Source: Protonemura montana | Lineage: Eukaryota > Arthropoda > Insecta > Plecoptera > Nemouridae | Assembly: GCA_947568835.1 (NCBI GenBank) | Contig: OX387610.1 | Coordinates: 17,035,050 to 17,099,049, forward strand | DNA length: 64,000 nt | Direction: 5' to 3' | In this document: piece after piece, positions 48,977-63,633 of the stretch | Layout of the letters: every line of letters begins with the position of its first letter | Position numbering within the stretch: position 1 is the first letter of the stretch | Notes under the pieces: model-generated | Told to the model about the DNA's origin: nothing | The model's database searches: none | Seen by the model: only the letters and a program-made list of their open reading frames with translations | Position numbers and translations under genes: made by a program

Positions 48977-50338
48977 ACGCTCCAGACACTCTGCCTCGCT
49001 AGCCAGGCGCTCCAGACACTCTGCCTCGCTACCCAGACGCTCCAGACTCTCTGTCTTGCTACCCAGGCGCTCCAGACACTCTGCCTCGCTACCCAGACGC
49101 TCCAGACACTCTGCTACGCTAGCTAGACGCTCCAGACACTCTGTCTTGCTATCCAGACGCTCCAGACCCTCTGCTTTGCTAGCCAGGCGCTCCAGACACT
49201 CTGATTCGCTACACAGACGCTCCAGTCACTTTGCCTCGCTACTTAGACACACCAGACACTCTGCTTCGCTAGCTAGACGCTCCAGACACTCTGCCTTGCT
49301 ACTCAGACCCTCCAGACACTCTGCCTCGCTAGCCAGGCGCTCCAGACACGCTGCCTCGCTACCCAGACGCTCCAGACTATCTGCCACGCTAGCCAGTGGC
49401 TCCAGATTATCTGCCACGCTAGCCAGAGGCTCCAGACACTCTGCAACGCTAGCAAGACGCTCCAGACACTCTGCCTCGCTAGCCAGGCGCTCCAGACACT
49501 CTGCCTTGCTACCCAAAGTCTCCAGACACTCTGCCTCGCTAGCCAGCCGCTCCAGACACTCTGCCATGCTAGCCAGAGATTTCAGACACTCTGCTACGCT
49601 AGCTAGACGCTCCAGACACTCTGCCACGCTATCTTGACGCTCCAGACACTCTGCCTTGCTACTAAGACCCTCCAGACACTCTGCCTCGCTAGCCAGGCGC
49701 TCCAGACACTCTGCCTCGCTACCCAGACGCTCTAGACACTCTGCCTCGCTAGCCAGCCGCTCCAGACACTCTGCCATGACAGCCAGACGTTTCAGACTTA
49801 CTGCCACGCTAGCCAGAGGTTTCAGACACTCTGCTACGCTAGCTAGACTCTCCAGACTCTCTGCCTCGCTAGCTAGATGCTCCAGACACTCTGCCTTGCT
49901 ACCCAGACCCTCCAGACACTCTACCTCGCTAGCCAGGCGCTCCAGACACGCTGCCTCGCTACCCAGACGCTCCAGACTATCTGCCACGCTAGCCAGTGGC
50001 TCCAGATTATCTGCCACGCTAGCCAGAGGCTCCAGACACTCTGCTACGCTAGCTAGACGCTCCAGACACTCTGCCACGCTAGCCAGCCGCTCCAGACACT
50101 CTGCCATGCTAGCCCGACGTTTCAGACTTACTGCCACGCGAGCCAGAGGTTTCAGACACTCTGCTACGCTAGCTAGACTCTCCAGACTCTCTGCCTCGCT
50201 AGCTAGACGCTCCAGACACTCTGCCTTGCTACCCAGACCCTCCAGACACTCTGCCTCGCTAGCCAGGCGCTCCAGACACGCTGCCTCGCTACCCAGACGC
50301 TCCAGTTTCTCTGTCTTGCTAGCTAGTCGCTCTAGACA
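48977..50338 (+). repeat. Copy-2 counterpart of segment 17778-19139
   Basis: Ordinary monomers to the right of the second insertion, ending at marker block C. The rarer monomers (ACTTAGACACACC, ACCCAAAGTCTCC) appear in the same places as in the first copy. Confidence 0.85.
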
Positions 50339-53300
50339 CTAAGCCTCGGTAAAAAGACACTCCAGACACTTTTCCCCGCTTGCCAGACTCTCCAGACAGT
50401 CTGCCTTAGAAGCAAGACGCTCCAGACATTCTGCCTCACTTGCTAGACGCTCTAAACACTCTGTCTTAGAAGCAAGACGCTCCAGACACCCTGTCTCGCT
50501 TGCCAGACGCTCCAAACACTCTGTCTTAGAAGCAAGACGCTCCAGACACCCTGTTTGGCATGCCTGACGCTCCAGATACTCTGCTTTGCTTGCCAGACGC
50601 TCCAGACACTCTACCACGCTAGCCAGAAGCTACAGACACTCTACTTTGCTAGGAAGACGCTTTAGACACTCTACCTCGGTAATAAAACGCTCCAGAAACT
50701 CTGCCTCGCTTGCAAGACGCTCCAGACTATCTGCCTTCCTAGCCAGACTCTTCAGAAGCTCTGCCATGCTAGCAATTCGCTCCAGACACTTTGCCTCACT
50801 AGCAAGAAGCTCCAGGCACTCTGCTTTGCTTGCCAGACGCTCCAGACACTCATCCATGCTAGCCAGACGCTCCAGACACGCTGCCTCGCTAAAAAGACGC
50901 TTCAGACACTCTGCCTCGCTAAAAAGACGCTCTAGACACTCTGCTTTGCTAGCAAGACGTTTCAGACACTCTTCCTCGCTAGCTAGACGCCCCAGACACT
51001 CTGCCTTGGAAGTAAGATGATCCAGACTATCTGCCACGCTAGCTAGACGCTCCAGACACTCTGCATTGGTAGTTAGATGCTCCAGACTATCTGCCACGCT
51101 AGCTAGACGCTCCAGACACTCTGCCTCGCTACCCAGACGCTCCAGAAACTCTGCCTCGCTAGATTGGCGTCAGATACTTTGCCTTGCTAGACAGACGCTC
51201 CATACACTCTCGTTTTATTGCAAATCGCTTCAGACACTTTGCCTCGGTAATAACACGCACAAGAAACTCTGCCTCGCTAGCAAGACGCTCCAGACACGCT
51301 GCCTCGCTACCCAGACGCTCCAGACTATCTGCCACGCTAGCCAGTGGCTCCAGATTATCTGCCACGCTAGCCAGAGGCTCCAGACACTCTGCCACGCTAG
51401 CAAGACGCTCCAGGCACTCTGCCTCGCTAGCCAGGCGCTCCAGACACTCTGCCTTGCTACCCAAAATCTCCAGACACTCTGCCTCGCTAGCCAGCCGCTC
51501 CAGACACTCTGCCATGCTAGCCAGAGATTTCAGACACTCTGCTACGCTAGCTAGACGCTCCAGACACTCTGCCACGCTATCTTGACGCTCCAGACACTCT
51601 GCCTTGCTACTAAGACCCTCCAGACACTCTGCCTCGCTAGCCAGGCGCTCCAGACACTCTGCCTCGCTAGCCAGCCGCTCCAGACACTCTGCCATGCTAG
51701 CCAGAGATTTCAGACACTCTGCTACGCTAGCTAGACGCTCCAGACACTCTGCCACGCTATCTTGACGCTCCAGACACTCTGCCTTGCTACTAAGACCCTC
51801 CAGACACTCTGCCTCGCTAGCCAGGCGCTCCAGACACTCTGCCTCGCTACCCAGACGCTCTAGACACTCTGCCTCGCTAGCCAGCCGCTCCAGACACTCT
51901 GCCATGACAGCCAGACGTTTCAGACTTACTGCCACGCTAGCCAGAGGTTTCAGACACTCTGCTACGCTAGCTAGACTCTCCAGACTCTCTGCCTCGCTAG
52001 CTAGATGCTCCAGACACTCTGCCTTGCTACCCAGACCCTCCAGACACTCTACCTCGCTAGCCAGGCGCTCCAGACACGCTGCCTCGCTACCCAGACGCTC
52101 CAGACTATCTGCCACGCTAGCCAGTGGCTCCAGATTATCTGCCACGCTAGCCAGAGGCTCCAGACACTCTGCTACGCTAGCTAGACGCTCCAGACACTCT
52201 GCCACGCTAGCCAGCCGCTCCAGACACTCTGCCATGCTAGCCCGACGTTTCAGACTTACTGCCACGCGAGCCAGAGGTTTCAGACACTCTGCTACGCTAG
52301 CTAGACTCTCCAGACTCTCTGCCTCGCTAGCTAGACGCTCCAGACACTCTGCCTTGCTACCCAGACCCTCCAGACACTCTGCCTCGCTAGCCAGGCGCTC
52401 CAGACACGCTGCCTCGCTACCCAGACGCTCCAGTTTCTCTGTCTTGCTAGCTAGTCGCTCTAGACACTAAGCCTCGGTAAAAAGACACTCCAGACACTTT
52501 TCCCCGCTTGCCAGACTCTCCAGACAGTCTGCCTTAGAAGCAAGACGCTCCAGACATTCTGCCTCACTTGCTAGACGCTCTAAACACTCTGTCTTAGAAG
52601 CAAGACGCTCCAGACACCCTGTCTCGCTTGCCAGACGCTCCAAACACTCTGTCTTAGAAGCAAGACGCTCCAGACACCCTGTTTGGCATGCCTGACGCTC
52701 CAGATACTCTGCTTTGCTTGCCAGACGCTCCAGACACTCTACCACGCTAGCCAGAAGCTACAGACACTCTACTTTGCTAGGAAGACGCTTTAGACACTCT
52801 ACCTCGGTAATAAAACGCTCCAGAAACTCTGCCTCGCTTGCAAGACGCTCCAGACTATCTGCCTTCCTAGCCAGACTCTTCAGAAGCTCTGCCATGCTAG
52901 CAATTCGCTCCAGACACTTTGCCTCACTAGCAAGAAGCTCCAGGCACTCTGCTTTGCTTGCCAGACGCTCCAGACACTCATCCATGCTAGCCAGACGCTC
53001 CAGACACGCTGCCTCGCTAAAAAGACGCTTCAGACACTCTGCCTCGCTAAAAAGACGCTCTAGACACTCTGCTTTGCTAGCAAGACGTTTCAGACACTCT
53101 TCCTCGCTAGCTAGACGCCCCAGACACTCTGCCTTGGAAGTAAGATGATCCAGACTATCTGCCACGCTAGCTAGACGCTCCAGACACTCTGCATTGGTAG
53201 TTAGATGCTCCAGACTATCTGCCACGCTAGCTAGACGCTCCAGACACTCTGCCTCGCTACCCAGACGCTCCAGAAACTCTGCCTCGCTAGATTGGCGTCA

Positions 53301-54414
53301 GATACTTTGCCTTGCTAGACAGACGCTCCATACACTCTCGTTTTATTGCAAATCGCTTCAGACACTTTGCCTCGGTAATAACACGCACAAGAAACTCTGC
53401 CTCGCTAGCAAGACGCTCCAGACACGCTGCCTCGCTACCCAGACGCTCCAGACTATCTGCCACGCTAGCCAGTGGCTCCAGATTATCTGCCACGCTAGCC
53501 AGAGGCTCCAGACACTCTGCCACGCTAGCAAGACGCTCCAGACACTCTGCCTCGCTAGCCAGGCGCTCCAGACACTCTGCCTTGCTACCCAAAATCTCCA
53601 GACACTCTGCCTCGCTAGCCAGCCGCTCCAGACACTCTGCCATGCTAGCCAGAGATTTCAGACACTCTGCTACGCTAGCTAGACGCTCCAGACACTCTGC
53701 CACGCTATCTTGACGCTCCAGACACTCTGCCTTGCTACTAAGACCCTCCAGACACTCTGCCTCGCTAGCCAGGCGCTCCAGACACTCTGCCTCGCTACCC
53801 AGACGCTCTAGACACTCTGCCTCGCTAGCCAGCCGCTCCAGACACTCTGCCATGACAGCCAGACGTTTCAGACTTACTGCCACGCTAGCCAGAGGTTTCA
53901 GACACTCTGCTACGCTAGCTAGACTCTCCAGACTCTCTGCCTCGCTAGCTAGATGCTCCAGACACTCTGCCTTGCTACCCAGACCCTCCAGACACTCTAC
54001 CTCGCTAGCCAGGCGCTCCAGACACGCTGCCTCGCTACCCAGACGCTCCAGACTATCTGCCACGCTAGCCAGTGGCTCCAGATTATCTGCCACGCTAGCC
54101 AGAGGCTCCAGACACTCTGCTACGCTAGCTAGACGCTCCAGACACTCTGCCACGCTAGCCAGCCGCTCCAGACACTCTGCCATGCTAGCCCGACGTTTCA
54201 GACTTACTGCCACGCGAGCCAGAGGTTTCAGACACTCTGCTACGCTAGCTAGACTCTCCAGACTCTCTGCCTCGCTAGCTAGACGCTCCAGACACTCTGC
54301 CTTGCTACCCAGACCCTCCAGACACTCTGCCTCGCTAGCCAGGCGCTCCAGACACGCTGCCTCGCTACCCAGACGCTCCAGACTCTCTGTCTTGCTAGCT
54401 AGTCGCTCTAGACA
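50339..54414 (+). repeat. Copy-2 counterparts of the 2,128-bp and 1,948-bp units
   Basis: The two units lie at 50339-52466 and 52467-54414. The first keeps the 180-bp duplication (51480-51839). Block C starts at 50339 and 52467; block B starts at 51162 and 53290. Confidence 0.85.
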
Positions 54415-57400
54415 CTAAGCCTCGGTAAAAAGACACTCCAGACACTTTTCCCCGCTTGCCAGACTCTCCAGACAGTCTGCCTTAGAAGCAAGACGCTCCA
54501 GACATTCTGCCTCACTTGCTAGACGCTCTAAACACTCTGTCTTAGAAGCAAGACGCTCCAGAAACCCTGTCTCGCTTGCGAGACGCTCCAAACACTCTGT
54601 CTTAGAAGCAAGACGCTCCAGACACCCTGTTTGGCATGCCTGACGCTCCAGATACTCTGCTTTGCTTGCCAGACGCTCCAGACACTCTACCACGCTAGCC
54701 AGAAGCTACAGACACTCTACTTTGCTAGGAAGACGCTTTAGACACTCTACCTCGGTAATAAAACGCTCCAGAAACTCTGCCTCGCTTGCAAGACGCTCCA
54801 GACTATCTGCCTTCCTAGCCAGACTCTTCAGAAGCTCTGCCATGCTAGCAATTCGCTCCAGACACTTTGCCTCACTAGCAAGAAGCTCCAGGCACTCTGC
54901 TTTGCTTGCCAGACGCTCCAGACACTCATCCATGCTAGCCAGACGCTCCAGACACGCTGCCTCGCTAAAAAGACGCTTCAGACACTCTGCCTCGCTAAAA
55001 AGACGCTCTAGACACTCTGCTTTGCTAGCAAGACGTTTCAGACACTCTTCCTCGCTAGCTAGACGCCCCAGACACTCTGCCTTGGAAGTAAGATGATCCA
55101 GACTATCTGCCACGCTAGCTAGACGCTCCAGACACTCTGCATTGGTAGTTAGATGCTCCAGACTATCTGCCACGCTAGCTAGACGCTCCAGACACTCTGC
55201 CTCGCTACCCAGACGCTCCAGAAACTCTGCCTCGCTAGATTGGCGTCAGATACTTTGCCTTGCTAGACAGACGCTCTATACACTCTCGTTTTATTGCAAA
55301 TCGCTTCAGACACTTTGCCTCGGTAATAACACGCACAAGAAACTCTGCCTCGCTAGCAAGACGCTCCAGACACTCTGCCACGCTAGTCAGACGCTCCAGA
55401 CACTCTGCCTCGCTAGCAAGACGCTCCAGAATTTCTGCTTAACTATCCAGACGCTCCAGACACTCTGCCATGCTAGCCAGACGCTGCAGACACTCTGCCT
55501 CACTAGCAAAAAGCTCCAGACACTCTGCATCGCTACCCAGGCGCTCCAGACGCTTTGCTTTAATATTTTATGCTACGCTAGCCAGTGGCTCCAGACACTC
55601 TGCCACGCTAGCTTGACGCTCTAGGCACTCTGCCTCGCTATTTAGTAGCTCCAGAAACTCTGCCTCGCTAGCCAGGCACTCCAGACACTCTGGCTCGCTA
55701 CCAGGACGCTCCAGACACTCTGCCTTCCTAGCCAGCCGCTCCAGACACTCTGCCATGCTAGCCAGAGATTTCAGACACTCTGCTACGCTAGCTAGACGCT
55801 CCAGACACTCTGCCACGCTAGCTAGAAGCTCCAGACACTCTGCCTTGCTACTTAGACCCTTCAGACACTCTGCCTCGCTAGCCAGGCGCTCCAGACACTC
55901 TGCCTCGCTACCCAGACGCTCCAGACTATCTGCCACGCTAGCCAGTGGCTCCAGAATATTTGCCACGCTAGCCAGAGGCTCCAGACACTCTGCCACGCTA
56001 GCTGGACGCTCCAGACACTCTGCATCGCTAACCAGGCGCTCCAGACACTCTGCCTCGCTATCCAGACGCTCCAGACACTCTGCCTCGCTACCCAGACGCT
56101 CCAGACACTCTGCCTCCCTAGCCAGCCGCTCCAGACACTCTGCCATGCTAGCCAGAGATTTCAGACACTCTGCTACGCTAGCTAGACGCTCCAGACACTC
56201 TGCCACGCTAGCTAGACGCTCTAGACACTCTGCCTTGCTACCCAGACCCTCCAGACACTCTGCCCCGCTAGCTAGGCGCTCCAGACACTCTGCCTCGCTA
56301 CCCAGACGCTCCAGACACTCTGCCTCGCTAGCGAGGCATTCCAGACACTCTGGTTCGCTACTCAGACGCTCCAGACACTCTGCCACGCTAGCTAGACGCT
56401 CCAGACACTCTGCCACGCTAGACAGACGCTCCAGACACTCTGATTCGCTACCCAGACGTTCCAGACACTTTCCCTCGCTCCCCAGACGCTCCAGACACTC
56501 TGCTTTGCTAGCCAGCCGCTTTAGACACTCTGCCACGCTAGCCAAACGCTCCAGACACTTTGCTACGCTAGCCAGACGCTCCAGACACTCTGATTCGCTA
56601 CCCAGACGTTCCAGACACTTTGCCTTGCCACCCAGACGCTCCAGACACTCTGCCTCGCTAGCCAGGCGCTTCAGAAGCTCTGCCTCGCTAGCCAGGCGCT
56701 CCAGACACTCTGCCATGCTAGCCAGACGTTCCAGACACACTGCCTCGCTTGCCAGGCACTCAAAACACTCTGACTCGCTAGCCAGGCGCTCCATACCTTC
56801 TTCCTTGCTAGCCTTTCGTTCCAGACTTTCTGCCTCGCTAGCAAGACGCTCAAGACACAAACTGCCTCGCTTGCCAGGCGCTCCAGACACTCTGCCTCGC
56901 TACCCAGACGCTCCAGACACTTTGCCTCGCTATCCAGACGCTCCAGAGACTCTGCCTCGCTAGCCAGGCGCTTCAGACACTCTGCCTCGCTAGCTAGACG
57001 CTCCAGACACTCTGCCATGCTAGCCAGACGCTATAGACTATATGCCACGCTAGCCAGTGGCTCCAGACTATCTGCCACGCTAGCCAGAGGCTCCAGACAC
57101 TCTGCCATGCTAGCCAGACGCTTCAGACTTTCTGCCACGCTAGCCAAACGCTCCAGACACTCTGCCACGCTAGCCAGACGCTCCAGACACTCTGATTCGC
57201 TACCTAGACGTTCCAGACACTTTGCCTTGCTACTGAGACGCTCCAGACTATCTGCCACGCTAGCCAGTGGCTCCAGATTATCTGCCACGTTAGCCAGAGG
57301 CTCCAGACACTCTGCCACGCTAGCAAGACGCTCCAGACACTCTGCCTCGCTAGCCAGGCGCTCCAGACACTCTGCCTTGCTACCCAAAATCTCCAGACAC

Positions 57401-57939
57401 TCTGCCTCGCTAGCCAGCCGCTCCAGACACTCTGCCATGCTAGCCAGAGATTTCAGACACTCTGCCTCGCTAGCCAGGCGCTCCAGACACTCTGCCTCGC
57501 TACCCAGACGCTCTAGACACTCTGCCTCGCTAGCCAGCCGCTCCAGACACTCTGCCATGACAGCCAGACGTTTCAGACTTACTGCCACGCTAGCCAGAGG
57601 TTTCAGACACTCTGCTACGCTAGCTAGACTCTCCAGACTCTCTGCCTTGCTAGCTAGATGCTCCAGACACTCTGCCTTGCTACCCAGACCCTCCAGACAC
57701 TCTACCTCGCTAGCCAGGCGCTCCAGACACGCTGCCTCGCTACCCAGACGCTCCAGACTATCTGCCACGCTAGCCAGTGGCTCCAGATTATCTGCCACGC
57801 TAGCCAGAGGCTCCAGACACTCTGCTACGCTAGCTAGACGCTCCAGACACTCTGCCTCGCTAGCCAGGCGCTCCAGACACGCTGCCTCGCTACCCAGACG
57901 CTTTAGACTCTCTGTCTTGCTAGCTAGTCGCTCTAGACA
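54415..57939 (+). repeat. Copy-2 counterpart of the 3,525-bp unit
   Basis: Block B starts at 55238. The 15-bp loss in block A (near 55569) and the 2-bp gain (near 56859) are both retained, so these indels predate the 31-kb duplication. Confidence 0.85.
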
Positions 57940-60547
57940 CTAAGCCTCGGTAAAAAGACACTCCAGACACTTTTCCCCGCTTGCCAGACTCTCCAGACAG
58001 TCTGCCTTAGAAGCAAGACGCTCCAGACATTCTGCCTCACTTGCTTGACGCTCTAAACACTCTGTCTTAGAAGCAAGACGCTCCAGACACCCTGTCTCGC
58101 TTGCCAGACGCTCCAAACACTCTGTCTTAGAAGCAAGACGCTCCAGACACCCTGTTTGGCATGCCTGACGCTCCAGATACTCTGCTTTGCTTGCCAGACG
58201 CTCCAGACACTCTACCACGCTAGCCAGAAGCTACAGACACTCTACTTTGCTAGGAAGACGCTTTAGACACTCTACCTCGGTAATAAAACGCTCCAGAAAC
58301 TCTGCCTCGCTTGCAAGACGCTCCAGACTATCTGCCTTCCTAGCCAGACTCTTCAGAAGCTCTGCCATGCTAGCAATTCGCTCCAGACACTTTGCCTCAC
58401 TAGCAAGAAGCTCCAGGCACTCTGCTTTGCTTGCCAGACGCTCCAGACACTCATCCATGCTAGCCAGACGCTCCAGACACGCTGCCTCGCTAAAAAGACG
58501 CTTCAGACACTCTGCCTCGCTAACAAGACGCTCTAGACACTCTGCTTTGCTAGCAAGACGTTTCAGACACTCTTCCTCGCTAGCTAGACGCCCCAGACAC
58601 TCTGCCTTGGAAGTAAGATGCTCCAGACTATCTGCCACGCTAGCTAGACGCTCCAGACACTTTGCATTGGTAGTTAGATGCTCCAGACTATCTGCCACGC
58701 TAGCTAGACGCTCCAGACACTCTGCCTCGCTACCCAGACGCTCCAGAAACTCTGCCTCGCTAGATTGGCGTCAGACACTTTGCCTTGCTAGACAGACGCT
58801 CCATACACTCTCGTTTTATTGCAAATCGCTTCAGACACTTTGCCTCGGTAATAACACGCTCAAAAAACTCTGCCTCGCTAGCAAGACGCTCCAGACACTC
58901 TGCTTAACTATCCAGACGCTCCAGACACTCTGCCATGCTAGCCAGACGCTGCAGACACTCTGCCTCACTAGCAAAAAGCTCCAGACACTCTGCATCGCTA
59001 CCCAGGCGCTCCAGACGCTTTGCTTTAATATTTTAATGCTTTAAACACTCTGCTACGCTAGCCAGTGGCTCCAGACACTCTGCCACGCTAGCTTGACGCT
59101 CTAGGCACTCTGCCTCGTTATTTAGACGCTCCAGAAACTCTGCCTCGCTAGCCAGGCACCCTAGACACTCTGGCTCGCTACCAGGACGCTCCAGACACTC
59201 TGCCTTCCTAGCCAGCCGCTCCAGACACTCTGCCATGCTAGCCAGAGATTTCAGACACTCTGCTACGCTAGCTAGACGCTCCAGACACTCTGCCACGCTA
59301 GCTAGAAGCTCCAGACACTCTGCCTTGCTACTTAGACCCTTCAGACACTCTGCCTCGCTAGCCAGGCGCTCCAGACACTCTGCCTCGCTACCCAGACGCT
59401 CCAGACTATCTGCCACGCTAGCCAGTGGCTCCAGAATATTTGCCACGCTAGCCAGAGGCTCCAGACACTCTGCCACGCTAGCTAGACGCTCCAGACACTC
59501 TGCATCGCTAACCAGGCGCTCCAGACACTCTGCCTCGCTATCCAGACGCTCCAGACACTCTGCCTCGCTACCCAGACGCTCCAGACACTCTGCCTCCCTA
59601 GCCAGCCACTCCAGACACTCTGCCATGCTAGCCAGAGATTTCAGACACTCTGCTACGCTAGCTAGACGCTCCAGACACTCTGCCTTGCTACCCAGACCCT
59701 CCAGACACTCTACCCCGCTAGCCAGGCGCTCCAGACACTCTGCCTCGCTACCCAGACGCTCCAGACACTCTGCCTCGCTAGCCAGGCGCTCCAGACACTC
59801 TGCCTCGCTACCTAGACGCTTCAGACTATCTGCCACGCTAGCCAGTTGCTCCAGACACTCTGCCACGCTAGCTAGACGCTCCAGGCACTCTGCCTCGCTA
59901 CTAAGACGCTCCAGACACTCTGCCTCGCTAGCGAGGCATTCCAGCCACTCTGGTTCGCTACTCAGACGCTCCAGACACTCTGCCACGCTAGCTAGACGCT
60001 CCAGACACTCTGCCACGCTAGCCAGACGCTCCAGACACTCTGATTCGCTACCCAGACGTTCCAGACACTTTCCCCCGCTCCCCAGACGCTCCAGACACTC
60101 TGCCTCGCTAGCCAGCCGCTTTAGACACTCTGCCTCGCTAGCTAGACGCTCCAGACACTCTACCATGCTAGCCAGACGCTATAGACTATCCGCCACGCTA
60201 GCCATAGGCTCCAGACACTCTGCCACGCTAGCAAGACGCTCCAGACACTCAGCTACGCTCGCCGGACGCTCCAGACACTCTGCCTCGCTATTCAGACGCT
60301 CCAGTTACTCTACCATGCTAGCTAGACTCTCCAGACACTCTGCCTCGCTAGCCAGGCGCTCCAGACACTCTGCCTCGCTACCCAGACGCCCCAGACACTC
60401 TGCTACGCTAGCTAGACGCTCCAGACACTCTGTCTTGCTACCCAGACGCTCCAGACACTCTGCTACGCTAGCTAGACGCTCCAGACACTCTGTCTTGCTA
60501 CCCAGACGCTCCAGACTCTCTGTCTTGCTAGCTAGTCGCTCTAGACA
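57940..60547 (+). repeat. Copy-2 counterpart of the 2,608-bp unit
   Basis: Block C is at 57940-58218, block B starts at 58763 and block A is near 59016-59054. The order is the same as at 26741-29348. Confidence 0.85.
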
Positions 60548-63500
60548 CTAAGCCTCGGTAAAAAGACACTCCAGACACTTTTCCCCGCTTGCCAGACTCC
60601 TCAGACAGTCTGCCTTAGAAGCAAGATGCTCCAGACATTCTGCCTCACTTGCTAGACGCTCTAAACACTCTGTCTTAGAAGCAAGACGCTCCAGACACCC
60701 TGTCTCGCTTGCCAGACGCTCCAAACACTCTGTCTTAGAAGCAAGACGCTCCAGACACCCTGTTTGGCATGCCTGACGCTCCAGGCACTCTGCTTTGCTT
60801 GCCAGACGCTCCAGACACTCATCCATGCTAGCCAGACGCTCCAGACACGCTGCCTCGCTAAAAAGACGCTTCAGACACTCTGCCTCGCTAACAAGACGCT
60901 CTAGACACTCTGCTTTGCTAGCAAGACGTTTCAGACACTCTTCCTCGCTAGCTAGACGCCCCAGACACTCTGCCTTGGTAGTAAGATGCTCCAGACTATC
61001 TGCCACGCTAGCTAGACGCTCCAGACACTCTGCATTGGTAGTTAGATGCTCCAGACTATCTGCCACGCTAGCTAGACGCTCCAGACACTCTGCCTTGGTA
61101 GTTAGATGCTCCAGACTATCTGACACGCTAGCTAGACGCTCCAGACACTCTGCCTCGCTACCCAGACGCTCCAGAAACTCTGCATCGCTAGATTGGCGTC
61201 AGACACTTTGCCTTGCTAGACAGACGCTCCATACACTCTCGTTTTATTGCAAATCGCTTCAGACACTTTGCCTCGGTAATATCACGCTCAAGAAACTCTG
61301 CCTCGCTAGCAAGACGCTCCAGACACTCTGCCACGCTAGTCAGACGCTCCAGACACTCTGCCTCGCTAGCAAGACGCTCCAGAATTTCTGCTTAACTATC
61401 CAGACGCTCCAGACACTCTGCCATGCTAGCCAGACGCTGCAGACACTCTGATTCGCTACCCAGACGCTCCAGACACTCTGCTACGCTAGCTAGACGCTCC
61501 AGACACTCTGTCTTGCTACCCAGGCGCTCCAGACACTCTGCCTCGCTACCTAGACGCTCCAGACACTCTGTCTTGCTATCCAGACGCTCCAGACCCTCTG
61601 CTTTGCTAGCCAGGCGCTCCAGACACTCTGATTCGCTACCCAGACGCTCCAGACACTTTTCCCAGCTACTTAGACACACCAGACACTCTGCTTCGCTAGC
61701 TAGACGCTCCAGACACTCTGCCTTGCTACCCAGACCCTCCAGACACTCTGCCTTCCTAGCCGGGTTCTCCAGACACTCTGACATGCTAGCCAGAGATTTC
61801 AGACACTCTGCTACGCTAGCTAGACGCTCCAGACACTCTGCCACGCTAGCAAGACGCTCCAGACACTCTGCCTCGCTACCCAGACGCTCAAGAGACTCTG
61901 CCTCGCAAGCCAGGCGCTTTAGACACTCTGCCTCGCTAGCTAGACGCTCCAGACACTCTACCATGCTAGCCAGACGCTATAGACTATCCGCCACGCTAGC
62001 CATAGGCTCCAGACACTCTGCCACGCTAGCAAGACGCTCCAGACACTCAGCTACGCTCGCCGGACGCTCCAGACACTCTGCCTCGCTATTCAGACGCTCC
62101 AGTTACTCTACCATGCTAGCTAGACTCTCCAGACACTCTGCCTCGCTAGCCAGGCGCTCCAGACACTCTGCCTCGCTACCCAGACGCCCCAGACACTCTG
62201 CTACGCTAGCTAGACGCTCCAGACACTCTGTCTTGCTACCCAGACGCTCCAGACACTCTGCTACGCTAGCTAGACGCTCCAGACACTCTGTCTTGCTACC
62301 CAGACGCTCCAGACTCTCTTTCTTGCTAGCTAGTCGCTCTAGACACTAAGCCTCGGTAAAAAGACACTCCAGACTTTTTTCCCCGCTTGCCAGACTCTCC
62401 AGACCGTCTGCCTTAGAAGCAAGACGCTCCAGACATTCTGCCTCACTTGCTAGACGCTCTAAACACTCAGTCTTAGAAGCAAGACGCTCCAGACACCCTG
62501 TCTCGCTTGCCAGACGCTCCAAACACTCTGTCTTAGAAGCAAGACGATCCAGACACCCTGTTTGGCATGCCTGACGCTCCAGGCACTCTGCTTTGCTTGC
62601 CAGACGCTCCAGACACTCATCCATGCTAGCCAGACGCTCCAGACACGCTGCCTCGCTAAAAAGACGCTTCAGACACTCTGCCTCGCTAACAAGACGTTCT
62701 AGACACTCTGCTTTGCTAGCAAGACGTTTCAGACACTCTTCCTCGCTAGCTAGACGCCCCAGACACTCTGCCTTGGTAGTAAGATGCTCCAGACTATCTG
62801 CCACGCTACCCAGACGCTCCAGAAACTCTGCCTCGCTAGATTGGCGTCAGACACTTTGCCTTGCTAGACAGACGCTCCATACACTCTCGTTTTATTGCAA
62901 ATCGCTTCAGACACTTTGCCTCGGTAATATCACGCTCAAGAAACTCTGCCTCGCTAGCAAGACGCTCCAGACACTCTGCCACGCTAGTCAGACGCTCCAG
63001 ACACTCTGCCTCGCTAGCAAGACGCTCCAGAATTTCTGCTTAACTATCCAGACGCTCCAGACACTCTGCCATGCTAGCCAGACGCTGCAGACACTCTGCC
63101 TCACTAGCAAAAAGCTCCAGACACTCTGTCTTGCTATCCAGACGCTCCAGACCCTCTGCTTCGCTAGCCAGGCGCTCCAGACACTCTGATTCGCTACCCA
63201 GACGCTCCAGACACTCTGCTACGCTAGCTAGACGCTCCAGACACTCTGTCTTGCTACCCAGACGCTCCAGACTATCTGCCACGCTAGCCAGTGGCTCCAG
63301 ATTATCTGCCACGCTAGCCAGAGGCTCCAGACACTCTGCTACGCTAGCTAGACGCTCCAGACACTCTGCCACGCTAGCCAGCCGCTCCAGACACTCTGCC
63401 ATGCTAGCCCGACGTTTCAGACTTACTGCCACGCGAGCCAGAGGTTTCAGACACTCTGCTACGCTAGCTAGACTCTCCAGACTCTCTGCCTCGCTAGCTA

Positions 63501-63633
63501 GACGCTCCAGACACTCTGCCTTGCTACCCAGACCCTCCAGACACTCTGCCTCGCTAGCCAGGCGCTCCAGACACGCTGCCTCGCTACCCAGACGCTCCAG
63601 ACTCTCTGTCTTGCTAGCTAGTCGCTCTAGACA
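60548..63633 (+). repeat. Copy-2 counterparts of the 1,798-bp and 1,288-bp units
   Basis: The units lie at 60548-62345 and 62346-63633. Both carry the 240-bp deletion inside block C. Block B starts at 61191 and 62839. The first has three 60-bp dimers and the second has one, as in the first copy. Confidence 0.85.
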